64,000 nucleotides of DNA from contig CAVZGN010000003.1 in assembly GCA_963774895.1 (NCBI GenBank), positions 124,001-188,000 of the forward strand, in the 5' to 3' direction. Positions 14,716 to 23,137 of this stretch are shown here, piece by piece (within the stretch, counting starts at the first letter, position 1; each line of letters starts with the position of its first letter). Made by a program: the position numbers and the translations under genes. A model generated the notes under the pieces. The model was given only the letters and a program-made list of their open reading frames with translations, was not told the origin of the DNA and ran no database searches. The DNA comes from REEB76 sp963774895. GTDB lineage: Bacteria; Pseudomonadota; Gammaproteobacteria; Natronospirales; REEB76.

Positions 14716-15759
14716 GTGAAAAAGATCCTCATCCTGGGTGTGAACGGCTTCATCGGCCATCACCTGAGCAAACGCATCATCGAGACCACCGACTGGGAAG
14801 TTCACGGCATGGACATGTTCACGGACCGTGTGACTGACCTGCTCGGCAACCGGCGCTTCAACTTCTTCGAAGGCGACATCACCATCAACAAGGAGTGGGT
14901 GGAGTACCACGTGCGCAAGTGCGACGTGGTGTTGCCGCTGGTGGCCATCGCCACGCCCGCGACCTATGTGCAGGATCCGCTGCGGGTGTTCGAACTGGAT
15001 TTCGAGGCTAATCTGCCGATCGTGCGGCAGTGCGTGAAATACCGGAAGCGCGTGCTGTTCCCGTCCACCTCCGAGGTCTACGGCATGTGCCGCGATGACG
15101 GCTTCGATCCCTATACCTCGGAACTCATCCTCGGGCCGATCCCTATGCAACGCTGGATCTACAGTTGCTCCAAGCAGCTCATGGACCGCGTCATCTGGGG
15201 CTACGGTGCCAAGGAGAAACTGGATTTCACCCTGTTCCGGCCCTTCAACTGGATCGGCCCGGGACTGGATTCCATCTATACGCCCAAGGAGGGCAGTTCG
15301 CGGGTGGTGACCCAGTTCCTGGGACAGATCGTGCGCGGCGAGAACATCAAGCTGGTGGACGGCGGCGCCCGCAAGCGCGCCTATACCTATATCGATGACG
15401 GCATCGATGCGCTCATGAAGATCATCGAGAACAAGGACGGCGCCACCAGCAGCCGCATCTACAACATCGGCAATCCCAAAAACAGCCACTCGGTCAAGGA
15501 ACTGGCCGACATGATGCTGGAGATCGCCAACAGCATGCCGGAATACGCCGAATCGGCCCGGAAAGTGAAACTCATCGACGTGAAAGCCGACGACTACTAC
15601 GGCAAGGGCTACCAGGACGTGGAAAACCGCCTGCCCAACGTGGACCACACCCGCAAGGAACTGGGCTGGGAACCGAAAGTCGGCATGAAGACCGCGCTCA
15701 GGAAAATATTCGAGTTCTACCGTGGACATGTGACAGAAGCGCGTGGCTTAGTAGAGTAA
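14716..15759 (+). CDS. ArnA UDP-glucuronate decarboxylase (dehydrogenase) domain as a separate protein
   Basis: The 347-residue short-chain dehydrogenase/reductase corresponds to the C-terminal half of ArnA, which oxidatively decarboxylates UDP-glucuronate to UDP-L-Ara4O with NAD+. The Rossmann motif GVNGFIGHH is at 8-16, STSEVYGMC at 117-125 (E120 equals the E. coli catalytic glutamate) and the Y149-x3-K153 pair follows (YSCSK). FRPFNWIGPGLD and the end block ENRLPNVDHTRKELGW fit the family. The GTG start has GGGAG 8 nt upstream. Translation is probably coupled to the formyltransferase gene, so the two proteins are made together and may associate. Confidence 0.94.
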   Translation: MKKILILGVNGFIGHHLSKRIIETTDWEVHGMDMFTDRVTDLLGNRRFNFFEGDITINKEWVEYHVRKCDVVLPLVAIATPATYVQDPLRVFELDFEANLPIVRQCVKYRKRVLFPSTSEVYGMCRDDGFDPYTSELILGPIPMQRWIYSCSKQLMDRVIWGYGAKEKLDFTLFRPFNWIGPGLDSIYTPKEGSSRVVTQFLGQIVRGENIKLVDGGARKRAYTYIDDGIDALMKIIENKDGATSSRIYNIGNPKNSHSVKELADMMLEIANSMPEYAESARKVKLIDVKADDYYGKGYQDVENRLPNVDHTRKELGWEPKVGMKTALRKIFEFYRGHVTEARGLVE

Positions 15760-15793
15760 TGTGTCTAAGTTCTAGAACTTTATGAAGGTAAAA

Positions 15794-16303
15794 ATGATTC
15801 GATTTCTTTGCATCATCACATTACCTGTTGTGTTATACGCCTGTATGAATGTCAAAGAAAACTATTCTGCTTTAATGACAGACGGGAAAGCTAGGAATGT
15901 ACCACTATTGATCTATGACACATCATGGAATAACCCACATGTTTTATATGGCACTCGAATGGAAGTTTCTTTAATAATTACCGGTGATGAAAAAATTAAT
16001 TCAGTTATGTTGCAAACGGCATCTTGCGGGAGTAAGGGTTCTGTTGGTCGTATGCGTCTGCTTAATTTAGATGGTCCATTTATCCCAGGTAAGGCTTATA
16101 CCATATATCCCACTTGGCCAGTTCAATACTCCCAGTGGATTTCACATGAGCAATCTGTAGTTAATGCAAAATATTCATCACACATAGTTATCAAAGCAGT
16201 TGTGGTCAATTTTAACACTCGTAATCAGACCATATACGATAAAAATGTATCACAGATAATTACTTCTAATATTTCGAACTATTGCGCAAATACCACGTAT
16301 TAA
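15794..16303 (+). CDS. A+T-rich predicted lipoprotein, unknown function
   Basis: The 169-residue protein starts with a lipoprotein signal MIRFLCIITLPVVLYAC; the cysteine after LYA would be lipidated and the protein exported. The ATG at 15794 is chosen because GAAGG lies 5 nt upstream; an ATG four codons earlier gives only a longer n-region. The rest is mostly beta-prone and has no recognised domain. The coding sequence is visibly richer in A and T than the arn genes on both sides and uses different codons, so it is probably a later insertion into the cluster. No orthologue is recognised; any role in lipid A modification would be speculation. Confidence 0.65.
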   Translation: MIRFLCIITLPVVLYACMNVKENYSALMTDGKARNVPLLIYDTSWNNPHVLYGTRMEVSLIITGDEKINSVMLQTASCGSKGSVGRMRLLNLDGPFIPGKAYTIYPTWPVQYSQWISHEQSVVNAKYSSHIVIKAVVVNFNTRNQTIYDKNVSQIITSNISNYCANTTY

Positions 16304-16315
16304 TCCTCTGTATAC

Positions 16316-16338
16316 ACAACATGTGATTCAAATGTTGT
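16316..16338. repeat. Inverted repeat ACAACAT-N9-ATGTTGT
   Basis: A perfect 7-bp inverted repeat lies between the lipoprotein gene and the sensor-like gene. It could be an operator or a weak terminator; there is no T-run. Confidence 0.35.
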
Positions 16339-16407
16339 ACTGTAAGTCGAGCTTCTAATTAATAGAATTGATGTGCTTGCTGAGAGATTGTAAGGGAGGT
16401 CACAGTC

Positions 16408-18150
16408 ATGCAAAGTCGTTTCACGAGACGAATAATAATATCCGCATTCTTAGTAACGTTTTGTGCGATTGCCAGCTGGACAAAATTCCATACCTTTGGG
16501 TTTCCATTCTCTGTCACAGTCGTAGATGCACGTACTGCGGTGATACAACCAACGCCAGGTTTTGCCCTGCCTGCAGGCATCCAGGCGGGCGATCGCATCG
16601 ATCTGCCGGCTTTGGATCGGTTGGACCGCGCAGCTCTAACCAATTTCAATCTGCAGATAAACCTGCCGGCCGGTCCCATCTATCACATTATCATCCAAAG
16701 AAATGAGCACGATTTCAGTGTACCGATTACCACGGTCAATCTCGGAGTAAGCCAGCGCGTACAGATTGCGTACTGGGCCATCACTGTATTTTATTGGTTG
16801 ATGGGTCTACTCGCGTTGCTTGCTCTTTGGCGCGGCCAAGGTCAAGCCGCTCGATATATGACGTGGTGGCTGACATTCTTTCTGTTAGGGTTCGCAGTCA
16901 GCGGAGTGGGTCTAGAAGGTATCGCGGGCTTGACTATACAGGTCAGTGCTGTTGTGAGTTATACACTGGCACGCATCGCTTTTTATCTGATGATCGAGTC
17001 CCTGGTCGGCATGATACTGACGGCGCGCATGCTGATGCTGGTGCGCAGTGCTTTCGTCCTGGTACTGACTGCAGGAGTGATCGTGATGATCGGCGGACCG
17101 GTTACCTACGTACTCTATGGATGGGCCGGACTCGTGCAACCCAAATATGGCGTGGTATTCACGGCTGGTTATCTGATTCCCGCCGTGCTGCTGTCACTGA
17201 GTTATAGCCATGCCACGCTCGCACAGCGGCCACAGATTCGCTGGCTATTACTGAGCACTGCAACTTTGTTGGCTGGCATATTTGTCAGCAATACATTTAT
17301 TTTCAATATAGCGACTAATGCAGTTGTCCAAAGCATATTGTTTGTGCTCTGCATGTCCGGCTTCGCATACACTGTATTGCGTCATAAAGTAGTGGATGTC
17401 TCGGTAGTCATTGACCGTACGCTTGTATATGGCGGCATGATTGCTCTGGTGGTTGGCGTGCTAGCCGCCGTCAACGCCCTTGCTCAGCATGCGGCTCTGG
17501 GTACTAATGCAAGCTTGCTTCTTCAGATTATTGTTCCACTGTCTCTGGGTATCGTGCTTAGCCGTATACGGGTCTATGCTGAACGCATCGTGGATCAGGT
17601 TTTCTTTAGGAAAAAGTATCTGGCAGAGAAAGCACTGCGTCTCTTCGCGCGGCACTGCGGGAAATATGAACAAGCAGACCATCTGTATAAAGCCGCTGTA
17701 GGCGAAATCCCCCGGCTGTTGGGAACACTCAGCTGCGCCATCTATGAACGCAAAGGCAAGGATAATGTATGTGTAAATCAGGGGGGTGAGATCGTTTATC
17801 CTGCATCAGTTGGTATCGATGATCCCGCATTTGTCGCGGCCCGCTCCGAGCAGAAAGTAACCGATCTTTCGGATATCCATAGTGCTTTGGGCACGGATGG
17901 TTATGTGTTTCCCATGATAGCTTTGGGTGACTTGCAAGGCGTGCTGGTATGTGCCAACCGGCCTGGAGAGCATTACGCCGCTGATGAGCGCAAACTCCTG
18001 ATCTATGTAGCGCATCAGATGGGCCTGGCGCTGTATGCTCTGCGCATGCGCGTCAGGGATAAACTCGTCGATGCATTGGCCAGCGGTGCACTGCCTGCTT
18101 CGCCGGAAATCCAGGCCAAGGCCCGCGAACTGACATACATTACGGAATGA
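16408..18150 (+). CDS. Sensor-like polytopic membrane protein with C-terminal GAF-like domain, no kinase
   Basis: The 580-residue protein has one membrane helix (about 9-27), an extracytoplasmic loop to about 115, roughly eight further helices (118-385) and a soluble C-terminus. The joint region resembles the part that precedes GAF/histidine kinase domains in membrane sensor kinases: RHKVVDVSVVIDRTLVYGG, then RIRVYAERIVDQVFFRKKY. A GAF-like domain follows (about 415-550), but there is no H-box, no ATPase domain and no output domain. A good Shine-Dalgarno GGGAGGT precedes the ATG. Its stop overlaps the arnD start (ATGA), so it belongs to the arn transcript. It is not part of known arn operons; its role is unknown. 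Confidence 0.75.
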   Translation: MQSRFTRRIIISAFLVTFCAIASWTKFHTFGFPFSVTVVDARTAVIQPTPGFALPAGIQAGDRIDLPALDRLDRAALTNFNLQINLPAGPIYHIIIQRNEHDFSVPITTVNLGVSQRVQIAYWAITVFYWLMGLLALLALWRGQGQAARYMTWWLTFFLLGFAVSGVGLEGIAGLTIQVSAVVSYTLARIAFYLMIESLVGMILTARMLMLVRSAFVLVLTAGVIVMIGGPVTYVLYGWAGLVQPKYGVVFTAGYLIPAVLLSLSYSHATLAQRPQIRWLLLSTATLLAGIFVSNTFIFNIATNAVVQSILFVLCMSGFAYTVLRHKVVDVSVVIDRTLVYGGMIALVVGVLAAVNALAQHAALGTNASLLLQIIVPLSLGIVLSRIRVYAERIVDQVFFRKKYLAEKALRLFARHCGKYEQADHLYKAAVGEIPRLLGTLSCAIYERKGKDNVCVNQGGEIVYPASVGIDDPAFVAARSEQKVTDLSDIHSALGTDGYVFPMIALGDLQGVLVCANRPGEHYAADERKLLIYVAHQMGLALYALRMRVRDKLVDALASGALPASPEIQAKARELTYITE

Positions 18151-19070
18151 AAAATCAGATCGGCCTCAAGATCGATGTGGACACCCTGCGCGGTACGCTG
18201 GAAGGTGTGCCGCAGCTGGTTTCGATGCTGCAGAAACACAAGGCCCGGGCGACTTTCCTGTTCAGTCTCGGGCCGGATAACACCGGCCGCGCCCTGCGGC
18301 GCATCCTAAGGCCGGGGTTCCTTAAAAAGGTTTTCCGCACCAACGTCGCCGCCAATTACGGCCTTAAGACCCTAATGTATGGGACGCTGATACCTGGGCC
18401 AGATATCGGCGTAAAAGGCGCGGCAGCCATGCGCGCTGTGCGGAATGCGGGTTTCGAAGTGGGCATCCATACCTGGGATCATATCCGCTGGCAGGATTTC
18501 GTGACCCGCCGCGATGCCGACTGGACGGCGCGCGAATTCGGCAAATGTGTGGCGCGCTTCGGCGTGGTCTTCAGTCAGGCACCCAAGACCTTCGGCGCTG
18601 CCGGCTGGCAGATCAACGCGCATGTGCTGGCACTTCAGGAGCAGTTCGGATTTGACTATGCCAGCGATACCCGCGGCAGCTACCCGTTCCTTCCGTCCAT
18701 GGGTGGGCGGACATTTACGGTGCCGCAGCTGCCGAGCACGCTGCCGACACTGGATGAACTGGTGGGCGTGGATGGCATCACAGTTGCGAATGTGACGCAA
18801 CATCTTTTGAAACTGACCGAGCGGGCGCCGGTGCATGGGCATTTGTATACCTTGCATGCGGAACTGGAAGGCATGGCGCTGATGCCGGTATTCGAACAAT
18901 TGCTGGCGGGCTGGAAAAAACAAGGGTACGAACTGGTGGCGACCCACGAGATGGCGGCGAAACTGGATCGCAAGTCTTTACCAGTACATGAAGTGGTGAT
19001 GGGCGAGATCCCGTGTCGTTCGGGCACGCTCGCACTCCAAGGTCCAAAGCTTTCTTCTACTCCGGTATAA
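18147..19070 (+). CDS. arnD: 4-deoxy-4-formamido-L-arabinose-phosphoundecaprenol deformylase
   Basis: A NodB-type polysaccharide deacetylase of 307 residues (E. coli ArnD has 296). It removes the formyl group from undecaprenyl-phosphate-L-Ara4FN, committing the lipid to flipping and transfer. Recognisable blocks are GLKIDVDTLRGTLEGVP at the start (D9/D11 region as metal ligands), ATFLFSLGPDNTGRALRR, EVGIHTWDHIRWQD (metal-binding histidines) and the C-terminal HLYTLHAELEG. Start and stop are fixed by the 4-bp overlap with the sensor-like gene and by family length. The stop TAA lies within TATAAT, a candidate -10 for icd. Confidence 0.94.
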   Translation: MKNQIGLKIDVDTLRGTLEGVPQLVSMLQKHKARATFLFSLGPDNTGRALRRILRPGFLKKVFRTNVAANYGLKTLMYGTLIPGPDIGVKGAAAMRAVRNAGFEVGIHTWDHIRWQDFVTRRDADWTAREFGKCVARFGVVFSQAPKTFGAAGWQINAHVLALQEQFGFDYASDTRGSYPFLPSMGGRTFTVPQLPSTLPTLDELVGVDGITVANVTQHLLKLTERAPVHGHLYTLHAELEGMALMPVFEQLLAGWKKQGYELVATHEMAAKLDRKSLPVHEVVMGEIPCRSGTLALQGPKLSSTPV

Positions 19071-19087
19071 TCGCATTTCCATTTCAA

Positions 19088-19190
19088 GTGGGAGCGGTGA
19101 TGCTCGCCGCGATGGATTTATATAATCGTGTCGGATTTCGACACTCCTACAAGAGAACCGGAGCATCGCGGTGGAGACCACCGCTCCTAC
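19088..19190. repeat. Cluster of three REP elements upstream of icd
   Basis: One unit on the plus strand starts GTGGGAGCGGTGATGCTCGC at 19088. Two on the minus strand start GTAGGAGTGTCGAAATCCGA (ending at 19150) and GTAGGAGCGGTGGTCTCCAC (ending at 19190). All have the GTRGGAG head and an internal hairpin, as in the pair at 4740-4793. The array fills almost the whole gap between arnD and icd, leaving little space for a conventional icd promoter other than the TATAAT at the arnD stop. Confidence 0.8.
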
Positions 19191-19207
19191 AATCCAGAGG
19201 AACATCC

Positions 19208-20449
<1,242 letters not shown>

Positions 20450-20493
20450 CGAACTCTTAATGAGTCTATATTGGAAGTGAAGGTATGTGTGTG

Positions 20494-20515
20494 TCCGCTT
20501 CCGGCCATAAGCGGA
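20494..20515. repeat. TCCGCTT-N8-AAGCGGA hairpin downstream of icd
   Basis: A 7-bp perfect stem with a loop CCGGCCAT, followed by TATTTA. It may act as the icd terminator; the sequence also resembles repeat fragments further right (CCGGCCAAGAGCGGAC near 22218), so it may be a repeat remnant. Confidence 0.5.
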
Positions 20516-20554
20516 TATTTATAGCAACGCGCGCGTATCATCAGGATATGGTAT

Positions 20555-21667
20555 ATGACACGAGTAAAAATAATTCTTGTGATCATCAGTGCAATAATTC
20601 TTATTCCAATTACTTTGGCTCTTTTATTTTCAGCATGGGTTTCGTTCAATACAAACTCTTCAAATATCATTAACTTTCAGCCGACAGAATTCCAAGCTAT
20701 AACTGATACTGATTTTTTCTACTCAATAGGCAATGATCTAAAATATTCAAATCAAATTGATCCTGAAGCGCCAACGCTTCTAAGAGGTGTAATCGATAAC
20801 TATCTAGTTTCACCGGATAACAAGAATATTGCTGTTGTTACAAACGGCAAGTTAATGATTATTAGTCATGAACCGCCGAACGTACGACAAGTAACCGCAG
20901 TCAAATCAATATTTGAGAACCTTAAACAGAAACCGATAGGTGAGTCTTTTTTTCATGATATGGATTTTCAATGGTCGAAGGATTCAAAAGTTATATATCT
21001 TATAAAAGATGAATATTACAATTCGGTCGGAGCACAACTATTCTCAAGTAAGGGTGAGTTATGGGCGTATGATCTGGAAACTGGGAATCTACGCCTAGTT
21101 TATGAACCATTCCCTGCTTTCAATTACTTCTTCGATCAATACGCGAGACTCTATTTCTCGGTACCCAATGATGTCGGGGATCTGCAGTTAAAATATTACA
21201 ATGGCCGCCAAGTTCTTGATATAGGAAAGCCAAGCGGTAACAAGCCATACAATAACCATTTAGTTATTAATTCAATTAAATCACCTTTCTATTCGTTTGA
21301 TCAGTCAGACTATAGCAATTACATTCTCCCTGCGAAGGGTGTACGTCTAGTCGTTATGAAAAATAAGACACAAGATCTATTGATTGGTAATAAACCTTTA
21401 ATAGCATTATCCCAAGGGATAGGATTTAAGGGGCCGTATTATTGCTCTAATATAAATTTTAGCACTTTCCTCCCTGGAGACAGATATTTTGTGTTGTATC
21501 TGTACTGTGGCAATTTCGATGGACAACTGCTTATTGATTCTATTACTGGAAAATATCTAGCTCTTCCCAAAGATACTCGCATCTATATCACATTAAACAC
21601 GAATACCTATAAAAACTATCAAATCACTGGCGAAGGGATAGAACCAGTGCAATTGCAATTAAAGTAA
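20555..21667 (+). CDS. A+T-rich membrane-anchored protein with beta-propeller-like repeats
   Basis: The 370-residue protein has an N-terminal signal-anchor (about residues 5-28) and a predicted extracytoplasmic remainder. Short blocks such as NYLVSPDNKNIAVVTNGKL, FQWSKDSKVIYLIKDE and GELWAYDLETGNLRLVYE have the spacing of TolB/WD40-type blades (S-P/K-D-x-K-x-I). No catalytic motif is seen. The coding sequence is strongly A+T-rich and uses codons unlike icd before it, which suggests horizontal acquisition. It starts just beyond a repeat-like hairpin. The function is unknown. Confidence 0.65.
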   Translation: MTRVKIILVIISAIILIPITLALLFSAWVSFNTNSSNIINFQPTEFQAITDTDFFYSIGNDLKYSNQIDPEAPTLLRGVIDNYLVSPDNKNIAVVTNGKLMIISHEPPNVRQVTAVKSIFENLKQKPIGESFFHDMDFQWSKDSKVIYLIKDEYYNSVGAQLFSSKGELWAYDLETGNLRLVYEPFPAFNYFFDQYARLYFSVPNDVGDLQLKYYNGRQVLDIGKPSGNKPYNNHLVINSIKSPFYSFDQSDYSNYILPAKGVRLVVMKNKTQDLLIGNKPLIALSQGIGFKGPYYCSNINFSTFLPGDRYFVLYLYCGNFDGQLLIDSITGKYLALPKDTRIYITLNTNTYKNYQITGEGIEPVQLQLK

Positions 21668-21693
21668 AATGACATTTAATTAGGGATGCAAAT

Positions 21694-21740
21694 AATCACG
21701 GATTCCGGGTATTAAGTGCTGCATGCAACCAAGAATGGAC
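21694..21740 (+). repeat. 47-bp direct repeat, left copy
   Basis: Matches 22187-22233 without gaps at 39 of 47 positions, sharing AATCACGGAT, GGTATTAAGTGCT and the CCAAGA...GGAC end. The copies flank the small zinc-ribbon protein gene. Confidence 0.8.
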
Positions 21741-21809
21741 TTCATGTCTAGTTACTCCTGGCGATTATGTCGGCCATGCGCTTAGCAATCCGTAGTTCGG
21801 AGTCTATTA

Positions 21810-22130
21810 ATGAATCGTGAAGAATCAGTTCTGTACCGAACTGGCCAAGGGTGGAAGTTCTGGCTCATGCCTACGGGCACATTGATTAGTGTCGTTGCCA
21901 TGATAGGTGCAATGCGATTCAGAGATTTGCTTCCTAGCTGGCACTTTCAGGCAGCTTTGCTGATCATAATAACTTTACAGCTCGCGAGTTTTGCGTATCC
22001 GGCAATAGCAATACGATGTCCTTACTGCGGTGCCCATTGGTTCTGGTTAGCGCTTACTAAAGTGCAGCACGGCAACTGGTTCGATCAGCTCATGCAATCA
22101 AAATGTATCAAGTGTGGTTATAGATCATAA
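21810..22130 (+). CDS. Small membrane protein with C-terminal zinc ribbon
   Basis: The 106-residue protein has two hydrophobic segments (about 18-38 and 48-68) and then a four-cysteine pattern CPYCGAHWF...CIKCGYRS, a likely zinc ribbon on the cytoplasmic side. No family was recognised. The gene lies between two copies of a 47-bp repeat inside an A+T-rich stretch without housekeeping genes. The start ATG at 21810 lacks a strong Shine-Dalgarno sequence, so expression is uncertain. Confidence 0.5.
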   Translation: MNREESVLYRTGQGWKFWLMPTGTLISVVAMIGAMRFRDLLPSWHFQAALLIIITLQLASFAYPAIAIRCPYCGAHWFWLALTKVQHGNWFDQLMQSKCIKCGYRS

Positions 22131-22186
22131 TTCCCACATGATTGTGAAGGACTCCTTTGGGTCGTCTGCAGAAGTAGAAGTAGTAG

Positions 22187-22233
22187 AATCACGGATGCCA
22201 GGTATTAAGTGCTTCATCCGGCCAAGAGCGGAC
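22187..22233 (+). repeat. 47-bp direct repeat, right copy
   Basis: Right copy of the repeat at 21694-21740. The stretch before it (CTTTGGGTCG...GTAGTAGAATC) also resembles sequence after the DUF4386 gene (GTGGGTCGG...GTAGTACAATC near 23058-23082), so repeat remnants recur here. Confidence 0.75.
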
Positions 22234-22316
22234 GTTAAGGCCAAGGTGATATGGTATCGACATCGGGGGCTATTGCCGGCACGGTCACGCTGCTCGCCAA
22301 TCAGAGAGGTTCTGAC

Positions 22317-23030
22317 ATGACGGACCGAATCACGAAAGCATCATCGCGTCCTACGGCACGGATTATCGGTGTTGTTTATCTGCTTTACTTTCTAACGGCA
22401 ATACCAGCTTTGCTCATCAATAGCGGGATTGTTGTACCTGACGACGCCGCGGCCACAGCGAGCAACATCTTGGTGCACGAGCGATTATTTGAGTTGAGCG
22501 AGGCGGTCGGTCTCATTGCGACCGCCTTATACATCGCTGTTACGGTTCTGTTCTATGGTTTATTCAAGCCTGTGAGCAAGACCATCTCCTTGCTCGCAGC
22601 GTTCCTTAGCCTGGTGGGATGCACTATTCAGGCTTTTGGTAATCTCTTTCTAGTCGCCCCATTAGTCCTCCTGGAGGGCAGTCCGTACCTCAATGTATTC
22701 AATACGGAGCAGTTGCAGGCTTTGGCACTGATATGTATCAAATTGAATATCCAGGTGTCGTACATCTACTTGGTGTTTTTCGGATTGTTCAATCTCCTCA
22801 TCAGCTACCTAATTTTCAAATCGACCTTTCTTCCTCGAATTTTGGGTGCGCTTATGGCGCTTTCCGGTTTGGGATGGCTTATGTTTCTGTCACCGTTCCT
22901 CGCAATCCATCTGCTACCCTACATTGAAGTTGTCGGCATCATTGCCGAAGCATCATTTATGCTATGGCTCCTCGTGAAAGGCGTCCAAGTTGACCGATTG
23001 AGCGATCAGGCCAGCATGTCGGCGGAATAG
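22317..23030 (+). CDS. DUF4386 family membrane protein
   Basis: The 237-residue protein has about six membrane helices and the DUF4386 pattern: ARIIGVVYLLYFLTAIPALL near the N-terminus, LSEAVGLIATALYIAVTVLFYGLFKPV, and the C-terminal GLGWLMFLSP. The ATG at 22317 follows GAGAGG at a good distance; an earlier GTG at 22251 runs through repeat sequence. The family has no known activity and is often found in variable regions. A hairpin terminator shared with the convergent peptidase gene follows. Confidence 0.8.
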   Translation: MTDRITKASSRPTARIIGVVYLLYFLTAIPALLINSGIVVPDDAAATASNILVHERLFELSEAVGLIATALYIAVTVLFYGLFKPVSKTISLLAAFLSLVGCTIQAFGNLFLVAPLVLLEGSPYLNVFNTEQLQALALICIKLNIQVSYIYLVFFGLFNLLISYLIFKSTFLPRILGALMALSGLGWLMFLSPFLAIHLLPYIEVVGIIAEASFMLWLLVKGVQVDRLSDQASMSAE

Positions 23031-23090
23031 AGTTTGGATCGGATCTCAAGGGCTGCTGTGGGTCGGAAGCGGTAGTACAATCTTATAAGA

Positions 23091-23122
23091 AAACGGCGGC
23101 TGTGTAGCCGCCGTTTGCTTTT
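23091..23122. terminator. Bidirectional intrinsic terminator
   Basis: A perfect 11-bp stem AAACGGCGGCT/AGCCGCCGTTT with loop GTGT, followed by GCTTTT on the plus strand and TTATAAG on the other side. It sits between the DUF4386 gene (+) and the peptidase gene (-), which converge here. Confidence 0.9.
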
Positions 23123-23137
23123 GTATGTTGATGCGCT

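Noticed and set aside
14590..15729. 379-codon open frame antisense to the arnA decarboxylase gene
   Set aside because: It is an exact shadow of a gene with strong family similarity; its product is His/Val-rich without recognisable domains, a usual by-product of GC-rich codon use.
21694..22233. Integron attC sites
   Set aside because: The repeats lack a clear GTTRRRY core and paired R boxes, and no integrase is present; kept only as a question in the findings.
22114..22320. Small frame (68 codons) between the zinc-ribbon and DUF4386 genes
   Set aside because: It consists mostly of repeat sequence and overlaps the better-supported DUF4386 start.
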